From positions 58,854 through 122,853 of the forward strand of contig NZ_JAJFOW010000014.1 of NCBI RefSeq assembly GCF_020731285.1: a stretch of 64,000 bases of DNA. The letters run 5' to 3'. Origin of the DNA: Cohnella baijiui (lineage in GTDB: Bacteria; Bacillota; Bacilli; Paenibacillales; Paenibacillaceae). Below the pieces are notes generated by a model. It saw nothing but the letters and a program-made list of their open reading frames with translations, was not told the DNA's origin and ran no database searches. The position numbers were made by a program, and so were the translations under genes. Shown one piece after another: positions 32,527 through 41,551 of the stretch (the stretch's first letter is position 1; each line of letters begins with the position of its first letter).

Positions 32527-33278
32527 AACGCAAATCCCCCATCAACGGTTATCAATGCTCCGGTGATATAAGATGACGCATCGGATAGCAGAAAGGCAGC
32601 CAGCTCGGAAACTTCCTCGGGTGTACCTGATCGGCCCAACGGTGTTTGTGCAGCGACAGCTTGCTTGAAGGCCGGGGTTAGTTGACGCAGCGCCTCCTCC
32701 GTCTTGATGTCCCCAGGCAGCAGAACATTCGCTCGAATTCCTCTATGCGCATAATCGGCAGCGAGGACGCGGGTCATCTGATTGACGCCTGCTTTGGCGG
32801 CGCCATAAGCCAGACAGGCCGGTTTCACCTTCTGACTCAAGACCGAAGAGGTATTTAGAATGACGCCGCCTCCAGATTCAATCATCAGAGGAAGTGCATA
32901 CTTATTCACCAGAAACGTACTGGTTAAGGTGCCGGACAGCACTTCATTCCACTCCTCTGAAGTAAGCTCCATGGCCGGTTTGGAAATTTGCGTATAGGCG
33001 TTATGATACAGACCGTCCAAGCGCCCCCAACGCTGCCTGATGCATTCGAGAGCCGAGATGACTTGCTCTTCATCGCGCGCATCCGATCTCGCATAAATCC
33101 ATTCCGTCTTTCGTCCAGCAGCAACAGTATGATCCAGCTTTTGGCTCGCCTCTTCAGGAGAAGCCAGGTCTGTAGCTACCACCCGGGCACCTCTCTCTAA
33201 GAACAGGTTGAAGGCAGATAAGCCTAGCTTCCCCAGTGCGCCTGTTACCAGAATGACTTTCCCATTCAATTGAGCCAC
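32523..33278 (-). CDS. Short-chain dehydrogenase/reductase (SDR)
   Basis: A 251-aa classical SDR. Cofactor motif VTGALGKLG near residues 11-19, acidic residue after strand 2 (ATDLAS) favouring NAD, catalytic Ser in LNTSSVLSQK, catalytic YGAAK (YxxxK), and PGDIKTEEALRQ. It starts with GTG behind a GGGGGGAG ribosome site and overlaps the creatininase gene by 4 nt. As a 250-aa soluble enzyme it probably oxidises a sugar or 3-deoxy sugar acid hydroxyl in the locus. Confidence 0.92.
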   Translation of the reverse strand: MAQLNGKVILVTGALGKLGLSAFNLFLERGARVVATDLASPEEASQKLDHTVAAGRKTEWIYARSDARDEEQVISALECIRQRWGRLDGLYHNAYTQISKPAMELTSEEWNEVLSGTLTSTFLVNKYALPLMIESGGGVILNTSSVLSQKVKPACLAYGAAKAGVNQMTRVLAADYAHRGIRANVLLPGDIKTEEALRQLTPAFKQAVAAQTPLGRSGTPEEVSELAAFLLSDASSYITGALITVDGGFAL

Positions 33279-33312
33279 AGTCTCCCCCCTCCCCCTGATG
33301 ACGATACATTTC

Positions 33313-35034
33313 CTATGTCAGTTCCATTAACATGCAAGCCGTCAATGCTGCCGACCAATGAAAATCGCGGACTACATCCATCTTTTTCCGTATGTCATAT
33401 AAAGCCGATGGAGGTCCCTTGCGATCGCAAGCGATAGGAGGAACACGATCCGAAGAGTCGAAATATTCGAAGATCACCCCGAATCTTTCATAATACTTTT
33501 GAACCATCTGAATCGTTTGCCGGGCCAGCCGGTCCGCTTCCTCTTTCCTCCCTTGCCTCTGAAGTCCGATGTAGACGAGGTAGTTCGTATTCAGCCATAC
33601 CGGTCCTCTCCACATGTCTGTGCCGTATTCCGCTTCCGAGGCTGCCGTCGTGGGGATCGGAAACTTCGTTTGGAAATGGTCAGGGTCGTGAAGCAAGGAG
33701 ACCAGTCGCTGCGCATGCTCCGGGGGCAATCCGTCCAGAAGCAAAGGTAGAAATCCGCTCACCGCCTTCACTCCGGAGAGGCTCCCGTCCATATCTCTAT
33801 CAAAATAAAAGCCTTCTTTCTCATCCCAGAGGCTGCTATGAATTTGGGCGCGTACATTGGCCGCCTTCCGCTTCCATTCGTTCGCTAATGCGATGTCCCC
33901 GACCTCGTCTGCAATGCGTCCGATATAATGAGCATCCTGAGCCGCGAATACTGAAAAATCAACCGCATCCAACAAGGCCGCACGATCAAACCGCGGAGAA
34001 TTGTCCATCCCCGACTCGCCGGAGCGGCATAACGGGTTCCCCTCAATCATCCACTCGAGCAGCTCATTACTGTTACTGTCACGGTTCGCCATATCCCAGG
34101 ACAAATAATGTACCAACCGGGGAAGCGCATACCGCAGATCGTCCTTTCGCCTCGTATGGAGATAATTTTCCCACACCCCCCAAGCGAGCACGGGAGGCTG
34201 CGTCATATTCGAGCTTGACCCATCCACCTTTGTCGTATGCGGAATCATTCCATCCTCTTGCTGCGTATCCAGCACCGATTTCAAAAAATGCCAGGCGATC
34301 GCCGGATCCACCTTATTCATTGCAAATGTATGAAACACGGAGTCCCACAGCCACATCGCTTGGTGGGGAACACGATCCGGCGTGGACCAGTGCTGATGAA
34401 TAACGCCTTCGGCTGAAAGCGTATTTACTTTCATCACGCTAAAGCATTTGAGCAGCAGTCTCTCCTTTAGCGGATCTTCCAACCGGGGAGCATGACGATA
34501 AAATTGCATCCGGTCTTCCGCTTCATTCCAGACGTCGGATGCCAAACCTTTCACGGCCCGCTCGGCTGCTTCTTCCACTCGGCTTCCGTAAGCCAGCGCC
34601 CAACGGTCCTCGTGTCTAAGCAATACGACAGCATCCTGTTCATCCACTGATTCCGTAACCAGAAACGCATTCTCCCTCCGAACCTCGCCCCCGTCTTCTT
34701 CTTCAAAGCGCAGCTGCATATCTACGGTCGCGGGAGCTGTTCCAACTAGCGTGTGCCAGCTCTGAAATACCGCGAGCAGCGGACCCTCTTCATGGTCTAC
34801 TAATAAGATGTCGCCCGTTGCAATTTGAACGTTCCCGGGTGGAGTGGCTTGAAATTCCAGCCATCTCCGTTTCGGAGTATGGAACAGTAAGCTGTAATCG
34901 TTAGCTCCTGCTGTAGCTACAAATCGAGAGCTTGAATGCGTCCGCCCATCATAACCGGAGAACGCGAACAATGCTCCCTCCATCCACAAATTAGGCATAT
35001 TGCGCCGAACCTGCATCAACGTCTTGCTCTTCAA
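33313..35034 (-). CDS. Six-hairpin glycosidase, GH63/GH37-like
   Basis: A 573-aa protein starting with TTG behind AGGGAGAG (7 nt). The N-terminal third is a beta-rich domain; the (alpha/alpha)6 barrel follows, with HQAMWLWDSVFHTFAMNKVD, ESGMDNSPRFD (likely acid Asp/Glu region), WRGPVWLNTNYLVYIGL and a late FEYFDS acidic pair. This layout is typical of trehalase/glucosidase-like GH63, GH37 and mannosylglycerate hydrolase relatives. No signal peptide, so it acts inside the cell on imported oligosaccharide. First gene of the minus-strand arm, divergent from the AraC regulator. Confidence 0.85.
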   Translation of the reverse strand: MKSKTLMQVRRNMPNLWMEGALFAFSGYDGRTHSSSRFVATAGANDYSLLFHTPKRRWLEFQATPPGNVQIATGDILLVDHEEGPLLAVFQSWHTLVGTAPATVDMQLRFEEEDGGEVRRENAFLVTESVDEQDAVVLLRHEDRWALAYGSRVEEAAERAVKGLASDVWNEAEDRMQFYRHAPRLEDPLKERLLLKCFSVMKVNTLSAEGVIHQHWSTPDRVPHQAMWLWDSVFHTFAMNKVDPAIAWHFLKSVLDTQQEDGMIPHTTKVDGSSSNMTQPPVLAWGVWENYLHTRRKDDLRYALPRLVHYLSWDMANRDSNSNELLEWMIEGNPLCRSGESGMDNSPRFDRAALLDAVDFSVFAAQDAHYIGRIADEVGDIALANEWKRKAANVRAQIHSSLWDEKEGFYFDRDMDGSLSGVKAVSGFLPLLLDGLPPEHAQRLVSLLHDPDHFQTKFPIPTTAASEAEYGTDMWRGPVWLNTNYLVYIGLQRQGRKEEADRLARQTIQMVQKYYERFGVIFEYFDSSDRVPPIACDRKGPPSALYDIRKKMDVVRDFHWSAALTACMLMELT

Positions 35035-35213
35035 TTCATTCTCTCCCTTATGAATTGCTTTCTTGATGTCCTAATTATCGGGCAATTCAAATAACGTATT
35101 CTATAGAACAATCTGCGCTTTCCTTACAAGATCTTGCTCCTTTTTCCTCATTTCGGATGTAAATCAGCTAAGTTATAATAACGATCATCAGGCTGACAAG
35201 GCGGTGGTCCGAA
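35035..35213. promoter_or_regulatory. Divergent control region of the catabolic locus
   Basis: Lies between the glycosidase gene (minus) and the AraC gene (plus). TATAAT at 35174-35179 is a -10 for the AraC gene but has no good -35. A perfect palindrome TTCTATAGAA (35099-35108) sits near the middle and could be an operator for the adjacent AraC-type protein. The glycosidase promoter has only partial matches, as expected for an activator-dependent one. Confidence 0.45.
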
Positions 35214-36086
35214 TTGGATGCTTTGAAGAAAATCGAACCCTTCGAAGGAAAGCGCTTTCCATTGCGGATGACGGAAGTGAAGAGCTCCTATCATCTGGTA
35301 AGACCTCACTGGCATGATCACCTTGAGTTTATTCATCTTTTGGAGGGCACCGCTCAGGTCCATATTGACAACCGAACTTTCACCGTAGACGCACCGGCTA
35401 TTCTTTTTATCAACAGCTGCAAGATTCATTCCATGCAAGCATTACACGGCAAGAGTTGTACCATTCGCGGCTTTATTTTTGATATGTCCCTATTAGCCGG
35501 CTCCTTGGAGCATACCGAATCGCAGCATGTGTACGCCCGATTTATTCAAACCGCTCCCATTTTGGAGCCGATTCTCCCCGCTCATCCGATATGGGGGGAA
35601 TTGGTTGTTCCTTTTGAATTGGCCTACCAAGAATACGCCAAGCAAGCGATCGGCTGCGAGCTGATGATCAAGTCCTCCCTCTACCGCATGATCATCCCTA
35701 TCCTCCGAGGTTATCAGAGAGAAACATGCCTGAACAAAGATTTGGACAAAAGTCTCGCTCACTACAAACGCCTCAAGCCCGCTCTTGATTTTATCGAATC
35801 TTGCTACGATCAAAAAATTTATACCGACACCCTTGGTTCTCTGGTAAACATGAGCCTGTTTCATTTTACCCGTTTCTTTAAAAAAGTGACCGGAGTCACC
35901 CCCACGGTGTTCATCAATCGTTACCGGGTTGAGATGGCCAAACGGCTATTGATTCAGCAGGATTTGACGATTACGCAAATTGCAGAGCGTACAGGCTTTT
36001 GCAACGTCAATTATTTTGACAAAGTATTCAAGGAAATGAATGGGTTTACCCCGCTTGAATTAAGAAAAAAATTCACGGAGGGATAG
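35214..36086 (+). CDS. AraC family regulator, cupin sensor
   Basis: A 290-aa protein from a TTG start (GGCGGTGG upstream). The N-terminal cupin-like sugar-binding domain shows RPHWHDHLEFIHLLEGTAQV and FINSCKIHSM. The C-terminal AraC double helix-turn-helix covers about residues 190-288 (LGSLVNMSLFHFTRFFKKVT, ITQIAERTGFCNVNYFDKVF). It is transcribed divergently from the glycosidase-to-FAH arm, the classical position of a ligand-responsive activator of that arm. It ends tail-to-tail with the IclR gene, only 11 bp between them. Confidence 0.93.
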   Translation: MDALKKIEPFEGKRFPLRMTEVKSSYHLVRPHWHDHLEFIHLLEGTAQVHIDNRTFTVDAPAILFINSCKIHSMQALHGKSCTIRGFIFDMSLLAGSLEHTESQHVYARFIQTAPILEPILPAHPIWGELVVPFELAYQEYAKQAIGCELMIKSSLYRMIIPILRGYQRETCLNKDLDKSLAHYKRLKPALDFIESCYDQKIYTDTLGSLVNMSLFHFTRFFKKVTGVTPTVFINRYRVEMAKRLLIQQDLTITQIAERTGFCNVNYFDKVFKEMNGFTPLELRKKFTEG

Positions 36087-36097
36087 ACCCATTCTTG

Positions 36098-36880
36098 CTA
36101 TACCTGATAATACAACAGCCAGCTAAGCTTTTTTGCGCCTTGTACGACCTGTTCCTCCATTTGATGCCAGGTCTTTTCCTCCAACCGGCTTAACGGAACC
36201 GAAATGCTCATGGCCGCCACGATTTCCTGCTTCGCATTTACGATGGGAGCGGCTACGCATTGAATCCCTTGCACTGCTTCTCCCTTGCTGTAAGCAACCC
36301 CGGTCCGGCGAATCTCATGAAGCTGCTCCAATAGCTGATCCATATCGGACAGGGTATGGTCCGTAAGCAGCCCCAGACTATGGGTTTCATACATGGCCAC
36401 AATCTCCTGATCATTCATGGCGCTTAGAAATAGCTTGCCCATAGCTGTCGTATGGAGCGGCAGCTGCATACCCAAATGCGAAACAAAACGAACCGGATGC
36501 GTACTTTGTTTCTCGGCGATATAGAGAATGTTCCTGTCGCTTCGGATGGATAAATACACGGCTTCATTGACTTCAGAGACGATCTGCTGCGCGATAGATT
36601 GAAACTCTGCGGTCAGATTCGTATGTTGCGCGTATTGGGCGCCGATTTGAAAAATTTTATAGCCAAGATGAAACAGCTTGCCGTGCTCATCCTTTTCCAG
36701 GTATCCCCGGTGAACAAGATTTTGAACAATCTTGAAAACACTGCTCGCGGGGAGCTCCAGGCGTCGCGCAATGTCCATTAAACTTAATTCGCGTGCTCCC
36801 GCTTCCGCGAACAATTCAAATATATCCAAGACGCGGTCGGCCGATTTGACCGTCAAGTTTGATTTTTCCGATGTATTCAT
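36098..36880 (-). CDS. IclR family regulator
   Basis: A 260-aa protein with winged helix at residues ~15-75 (LSLMDIARRLELPASSVFKI, LVHRGYLEKDE) and the IclR effector domain (SHLGMQLPLHTTAMGKLFLS, GVAYSKGEAVQGIQCVAAPI). IclR proteins bind small carboxylates or sugar-acid-like ligands. It is the last gene of the mlrC-like/aminotransferase/RidA unit and overlaps the RidA gene by 4 nt, so it probably controls that unit. Confidence 0.93.
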   Translation of the reverse strand: MNTSEKSNLTVKSADRVLDIFELFAEAGARELSLMDIARRLELPASSVFKIVQNLVHRGYLEKDEHGKLFHLGYKIFQIGAQYAQHTNLTAEFQSIAQQIVSEVNEAVYLSIRSDRNILYIAEKQSTHPVRFVSHLGMQLPLHTTAMGKLFLSAMNDQEIVAMYETHSLGLLTDHTLSDMDQLLEQLHEIRRTGVAYSKGEAVQGIQCVAAPIVNAKQEIVAAMSISVPLSRLEEKTWHQMEEQVVQGAKKLSWLLYYQV

Positions 36881-37266
36881 TGAGGCATCCGTCCTTTAGG
36901 CGATAGTGCGATCACATCGATTTCTACCAGAATGTCAAAATTCAGATCGCAATAAATCGTGGTTCGGGCAGGAAACGGATAAGAGAAAAAACCCCCGTAA
37001 ATTTCGTTGAACTCCTCATAATGGGACCTTTCCTTCAAATAAACGTTCACTTTGACCACATCGTCCAAGGTGGCATGGGCTTCATGCAGGATGCTTTGGA
37101 TATTGTGCAGCGTCTGGTTGGTTTGTCCCTTTAAATCAGGGCTAACAATTTGCCCGGTATTCGGGTCTAATCCCCCTTGGCCGGATACATAAATAAACCC
37201 TCCCGCTTGAATGGCGGAGCTAAAAGGTTTTCCATTGTTTTCTTGTGTCGACACAGGTTTTTTCAT
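36877..37266 (-). CDS. RidA (YjgF/UK114) family enamine/imine deaminase
   Basis: A 129-aa protein. Motifs: AIQAGGFIYVSGQGGLDPNT, LKGQTNQTLHNIQSILHEAH, PARTTIYCDL (the Arg that binds the carboxylate in RidA) and a Glu in LVEIDVIA. Such proteins hydrolyse reactive 2-aminoacrylate-type enamines or imines released by PLP enzymes. Its neighbour is a class III PLP aminotransferase, which fits a detoxifying or deaminating step. The ATG overlap with the IclR gene shows co-translation. Confidence 0.93.
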   Translation of the reverse strand: MKKPVSTQENNGKPFSSAIQAGGFIYVSGQGGLDPNTGQIVSPDLKGQTNQTLHNIQSILHEAHATLDDVVKVNVYLKERSHYEEFNEIYGGFFSYPFPARTTIYCDLNFDILVEIDVIALSPKGRMPQ

Positions 37267-37353
37267 CTAGCGTCGCTCCCTTCCTTTATGGTCATGCAAA
37301 AGCGCCCAGCATCTTCCCGCGGCCTCCATCTCTTGCTTATCTCTACGACCTGA

Positions 37354-38673
37354 TTATTGTTGGACAGTTATCTTCCGAGCAACCCGTTCTACCGCAAGCA
37401 AAGTCTGATCTATCTCTTTCTCGCCATGGGCCGATGAGACATACCAAAGTCCATTGGGACGAACGAGTATCCCTTCGTGCAGCAGCGCCTCGGCAAATTG
37501 CGTATACAGGCTCGTATCCCGAAGATTAAACGTATCGAAATCGTTCACTTCCGTTCTATCGATAAACATGACATGAAACACCGGACCCAGTTGATTGACG
37601 ACGACTGGATGACCGTTCCGGCCAAGATGAGATCGAATGCCATCCGACAGACGGAGTGCGGTGTTCTCCATCTCCTTGAGCACTTGTCCGTCCTCCTTCG
37701 ATAGCTCTTCAATGACCGCTAATCCGGCTGCTGTCGACAAGCCGTTGCCATTGAGCGTCCCGAGATGCATGACGGTTCCTTCTTCGATGAGAGACATCAT
37801 CTCTCTATTGCCCGCTACCGCGCTTAGAGCAATTCCGCCACCCAATGCTTTGCCGATCGTCACAAGATCCGGAAGGATGCCGAATCGTTCGTGCGCACCG
37901 CCAAGCCCCATGCGAAAGCCGGTGATCACTTCATCCCAGATGAGCACGATGCCCAACTTTGACGTCAACTCCCGCATCAATTCCATATAGCCCGGCTTGG
38001 GTGCAATACAGCCTGAATTGCACATCACGGGCTCAGTTATGACTGCTGCGATCTCATGATGATGCTGTGCCAGCGTCTCCTCCAAAGCTTCGGGGTCGTT
38101 CCACGGCAAGAGGATGATATCCTGCAGACTGCTGCGGCTTTGTCCGTTTGTTCCCGGGATGATATCCGAGTTCCCTTCGGTCGGGCCGGCGGAGGAGAAA
38201 TCCGGGCTTGGGAAAGACGTAAAAATGGTGTCCGACCATCCGTGGTAATGACCATAGAAACGGACGATTTTTCGCTTTGAGGTATAGGCTCGCGCTAACC
38301 GAAGCGCCAGCATCACCGCTTCGGTCCCCGATCCGCTGAATGCAACTTGCTCGGCGCAAGGCAATATTTCCGTTAAACGCCGGCCCAGTTGAATTTCGCC
38401 GTCGTGCTGCATGCCGTAGGTGCTCCCCTTCTGCAAAGCCTCGAGGATTCGTTCGTTAAACCCGGGATGGGCATGACCCAAGATCAGAGGGCCATAAGCC
38501 AGCATGTAGTCAACGTACTCATGGCCGTCCACATCTTGAATGATCGCCCCGTACGCTTTGCGTACGTACAAGGGCGTCGGCTTCATCGAAACCCGGAGAC
38601 TGCTGGCTACCCCTCCCGCTACATAAGCTTTTGCTTCTTGAAATTTGTCGATCGATTGTTGGTATCGGTTCAT
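37354..38673 (-). CDS. Class III PLP aminotransferase, glutamate-1-semialdehyde aminomutase-like
   Basis: A 439-aa protein. GSAM-like signatures: VDYMLAYGPLILGHAHPG, AFSGSGTEAVMLALRLARAY, FYGHYHGWSD, LIWDEVITGFRMGLGGA and the PLP lysine in TIGKALGGGIALSAVAG. Ribosome site AAGGAG 8 nt upstream, and 4-nt overlap with the M81 gene. A true haem-pathway HemL would normally sit with hem genes; the catabolic context argues instead for a transaminase or aminomutase acting on an amino acid or amine released by the M81 hydrolase. Confidence 0.88.
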   Translation of the reverse strand: MNRYQQSIDKFQEAKAYVAGGVASSLRVSMKPTPLYVRKAYGAIIQDVDGHEYVDYMLAYGPLILGHAHPGFNERILEALQKGSTYGMQHDGEIQLGRRLTEILPCAEQVAFSGSGTEAVMLALRLARAYTSKRKIVRFYGHYHGWSDTIFTSFPSPDFSSAGPTEGNSDIIPGTNGQSRSSLQDIILLPWNDPEALEETLAQHHHEIAAVITEPVMCNSGCIAPKPGYMELMRELTSKLGIVLIWDEVITGFRMGLGGAHERFGILPDLVTIGKALGGGIALSAVAGNREMMSLIEEGTVMHLGTLNGNGLSTAAGLAVIEELSKEDGQVLKEMENTALRLSDGIRSHLGRNGHPVVVNQLGPVFHVMFIDRTEVNDFDTFNLRDTSLYTQFAEALLHEGILVRPNGLWYVSSAHGEKEIDQTLLAVERVARKITVQQ

Positions 38674-40154
38674 TCTGCATGCTCCTTTTCAATTGAATTC
38701 CATGGAAATGCAGATGGGGGTACATGGCGGTAGAGGAGACTCTGCAACGAGACGGTGCAGCAGCCGGGAGTGTCCACCTCGATCATCTTCTTGGCATAGG
38801 GTCCAAAGGCGCTGATCCAAGCTACGGCCGATTTCACTACAATGATGTGGAAAGAAGAAGGATGCAGCCCTAATGATTCAACATGCCCGATATCCCAGGG
38901 AGGCACCCGCTCGGAGGTGAGGACAAGGGTAACAGGACCTGCTTCAATAACAGCGGTTGTTCCCATATAAGCAATAGCGCCCTTCATGTAAGGCCCTCGA
39001 TGCGTATACATGCCATCGAAAAGCAGCCGGACCTTCCCCTCGACAGGAACCGGCATGCCATGCAGGCTGTCGCTTTTGCCTCCAACCGGATAAGAGAAGA
39101 CTTCGCCTACACCTTGCCGGCATGCAGTCGCAACCGCGTCCGGATCACGAATGACGATCAGGCTACGTTGAGGGAGCTTCAGAAGCTCTTGTAGGAGATG
39201 CGTTCCATCGGCAGGAGAACCGCCGCCTACATTATCGGACCCTTCCACCAGAATGACGGGTCCCTCATGGGCCTCCTGAACGGATTGCAGTGCAGCCGTC
39301 ACGCCAATAGCTTCAACTCGAAACTGATCGCGCAGAGACCATGCAAGCTGAGCCAGCTCATCCGCATAGCGCTGTGCCAAGGATTCCCGCCCGTTGGTCG
39401 TCACCGCAAAACACATTCCCGCAAAAGGGACGTCACTGTACGGAAATCCGCCGCAAACAGTTACATTCAGGACGTCGGGGTCACGCTCCATTGCAAACGC
39501 CTTCTCCATGATCTGCTTCATGACACCTTGCGTCGTGATCATTTTTTGAGGAACCACGAGCATATTCGGTCTGGCCAATGCGATCACAGGCTGAATCTCT
39601 CCACGAATTTGTCGAACCAGCAGCTGCAAAGCTTCCATCCCACGTTCATAGGCATCGATATGAGGGTAAGTATCGTATCCGACGAGCAAGTTGCATAACT
39701 GAGGCATGTTTGGTCCCAGATTGGCATGCAGGTCCACAGTGACGGCAATGGGAATATCTACACCAATGCGACTTCTGATGGCCTCCAGTATAGCTTCCTC
39801 CATATCCGGACAACTCTCTGACACCATCGCGCCATGAAGAATAACGACCCAACCATCAAGACCTGGTTGAATCGATTGTGTCAGCTGCTGCAAAATATGT
39901 CTCGCAGCTTCATCGGACACGATTCCGCCAGGCGTCGCCGAGACATACAATCCGGGCACAAGCGTAATGGAGTCTTGCAGCGAGGCATCAATCACTCCTC
40001 CCATCGTCGTTCGGGTATGCTGAAACAGCTCCATAAAGGGAAATTCCCCCAACGTGGAACAACGACTAAAGTCACTCAGGTGCGTTAACCCAGGTGCAAA
40101 CGTGTTCGTTTCATGGTAAACACCCACTACCCCAATGCGTAACGGTTCTGCCAT
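38670..40154 (-). CDS. M81 family metallohydrolase, MlrC-like
   Basis: About 494 aa from the ATG at 40154 (GGTGAG upstream; a GTG four codons earlier is less well placed). The N-terminal domain shows VYHETNTFAP, VVILHGAMVSE, VTVDLHANLGPNM (His/Asp zinc ligands) and GYDTYPHIDAYERG. The C-terminal MlrC domain holds EGSDNVGGGSPADGTHLLQ. The family is named for MlrC, which degrades linearised microcystin peptides; most members act on unknown amide substrates in catabolic operons. First gene of a four-gene unit with an aminotransferase, RidA and IclR. Confidence 0.9.
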   Translation of the reverse strand: MAEPLRIGVVGVYHETNTFAPGLTHLSDFSRCSTLGEFPFMELFQHTRTTMGGVIDASLQDSITLVPGLYVSATPGGIVSDEAARHILQQLTQSIQPGLDGWVVILHGAMVSESCPDMEEAILEAIRSRIGVDIPIAVTVDLHANLGPNMPQLCNLLVGYDTYPHIDAYERGMEALQLLVRQIRGEIQPVIALARPNMLVVPQKMITTQGVMKQIMEKAFAMERDPDVLNVTVCGGFPYSDVPFAGMCFAVTTNGRESLAQRYADELAQLAWSLRDQFRVEAIGVTAALQSVQEAHEGPVILVEGSDNVGGGSPADGTHLLQELLKLPQRSLIVIRDPDAVATACRQGVGEVFSYPVGGKSDSLHGMPVPVEGKVRLLFDGMYTHRGPYMKGAIAYMGTTAVIEAGPVTLVLTSERVPPWDIGHVESLGLHPSSFHIIVVKSAVAWISAFGPYAKKMIEVDTPGCCTVSLQSLLYRHVPPSAFPWNSIEKEHAE

Positions 40155-40187
40155 GCAAAAGCTCACCCGCTTTCACACCTAATGAAG

Positions 40188-40243
40188 TAAATATTTATTA
40201 AATTATGGAAGTAATTGTAGCATGAGCTCCAATTTCACATCAA
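40188..40243 (-). promoter_or_regulatory. Promoter of the M81-aminotransferase-RidA-IclR unit
   Basis: On the minus strand TTGATG (40238-40243), 18-bp spacer, TACAAT (40214-40219). A 10-bp palindrome TAAATATTTA (40188-40197) lies just downstream, a plausible operator for the IclR protein encoded at the end of the unit. Confidence 0.55.
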
Positions 40244-40285
40244 GAAAATTATTTTATATTTGGAAAAAATTTTTGAATACTAAGA

Positions 40286-40316
40286 ACGAGCCTGAAAATT
40301 AGATTTTCAGGCTCGT
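40286..40316 (-). terminator. Terminator after the GH99-like gene
   Basis: A 14-bp perfect stem ACGAGCCTGAAAAT / ATTTTCAGGCTCGT with a 3-nt loop, followed by TTCTTAG on the minus strand. It separates the importer operon from the M81 unit. Confidence 0.75.
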
Positions 40317-40383
40317 ACAATAGATCCGCTCATGTTGTCCTGCACCAATCTCCATGAATATGTACAAAAGTCAGCGTGACCGT

Positions 40384-41499
40384 TTACTTTATAAAGGTTA
40401 TCTTCACGGCCTCCAGATAGCCGTATCCATATCGATCATCCGGTTGAAGATAACTGGTTTCCGTCCATTCGTTCCAGCTGTTGATGGTAATCAACGGCTG
40501 TTGTCCCGGATGCTCGTCGGCATATTGCTTGGCCAGCTGAAGCGCCTTTTGTACATGGTCCGGCGTGTTCTGCCTCACGATGCCGGGACGGAATTCCTGA
40601 AATCTCGGATTGTTGTCCCATCCGATTGAGATATGCGGGTAATAAGGAATGTCATAGGTTTGGTCAATTCGCTGCCATTCCTTAACGACATCCTTCATAA
40701 TATCCTCATAGTCTCTGTCGATATCGGCAAAATGCACAAACTGATAGTGGGACAAGCTGTCAAATCCAAGCAGCGTGACCACTTCGCTTGTCGTGGCCTC
40801 CTTGCCGCCATCGATGCCGCTAAGATTGAAGCTCATCTCTTTCCACAGAGTCAATTGAAGATGAAGTCCCGGAAGCCCTTCCTCTACCGCCCGGTTGCGG
40901 AACCAGTCGAACGCGTCTTTGGTTGCGTCCGCCCCTCCCAAGCCCTTCATCAAATTGGCCAGATCGTAAATCATAAATACAGGCTTGCCGTCGATGGTGT
41001 AGTAGGAAGGGTGCTTGAAGTATTCGGCGATCAACCGATGGGCAATTCGTTCGAACTCGGGGCGATCCACCGACGCCTCCCAAATGACCGTATCCTGCAT
41101 ATGAGATAGCCGGATATCCCACGTATGATTGACGTCGTGATTCGCCCACATCAAGTAAAATTGAACCCTGTCATTGTTTCGTGCTTTCAAGTATCCGTTA
41201 TTCAAGCATTGCTCCAAGAAAGGTCGTTTGTCATACCAATACCAGTCATAGATAAACACATTGATGCCGTGATCTGCCGCAGCATTAATTTGCATTTCCA
41301 TCACATAAGGATCCGCTTCATTGACATATCCCCATAACGGTTTTCTCGGCCAATCGTGTTCCGGAAATTTTCTCGCGGCATTTTTGACGGACTGCCACTC
41401 CCCGATTCCTTCCGGCCAGAACATCCTGGTTCTGGGTTCGTCCCCCGTATAAGCCGGCCAGACATAAGCGGCTACATCATAGCTATTCCTATTCATCAT
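40384..41499 (-). CDS. GH99-like (WbsX-type) domain protein
   Basis: A 371-aa protein that matches GH99-like/glycosyltransferase WbsX proteins: VAAYVWPAYTGDEPR at the start, AADHGINVFIYDWYWYD, YYTIDGKPVFMIYDL, and near the end TINSWNEWTETSYLQPDDRY followed by GYGYLEAVK. GH99 endo-mannosidases use acidic residues in these segments. GGAGGG lies 6 nt before the ATG, no signal peptide is present, so it should act on imported or cytoplasmic oligosaccharide. Last gene of the operon driven by the adjacent YesMN pair. Confidence 0.85.
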   Translation of the reverse strand: MMNRNSYDVAAYVWPAYTGDEPRTRMFWPEGIGEWQSVKNAARKFPEHDWPRKPLWGYVNEADPYVMEMQINAAADHGINVFIYDWYWYDKRPFLEQCLNNGYLKARNNDRVQFYLMWANHDVNHTWDIRLSHMQDTVIWEASVDRPEFERIAHRLIAEYFKHPSYYTIDGKPVFMIYDLANLMKGLGGADATKDAFDWFRNRAVEEGLPGLHLQLTLWKEMSFNLSGIDGGKEATTSEVVTLLGFDSLSHYQFVHFADIDRDYEDIMKDVVKEWQRIDQTYDIPYYPHISIGWDNNPRFQEFRPGIVRQNTPDHVQKALQLAKQYADEHPGQQPLITINSWNEWTETSYLQPDDRYGYGYLEAVKITFIK

Positions 41500-41551
41500 G
41501 CGAAGCCCTCCCTACATCAATATACGAGAAGCTAGGATTGCCAGACTAACA

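Noticed and set aside
37354..38673. True haem-pathway glutamate-1-semialdehyde aminomutase (hemL)
   Set aside because: Sequence features fit the family, but no other hem gene is nearby and the operon encodes an M81 hydrolase, RidA and IclR, so a catabolic aminotransferase is more likely.
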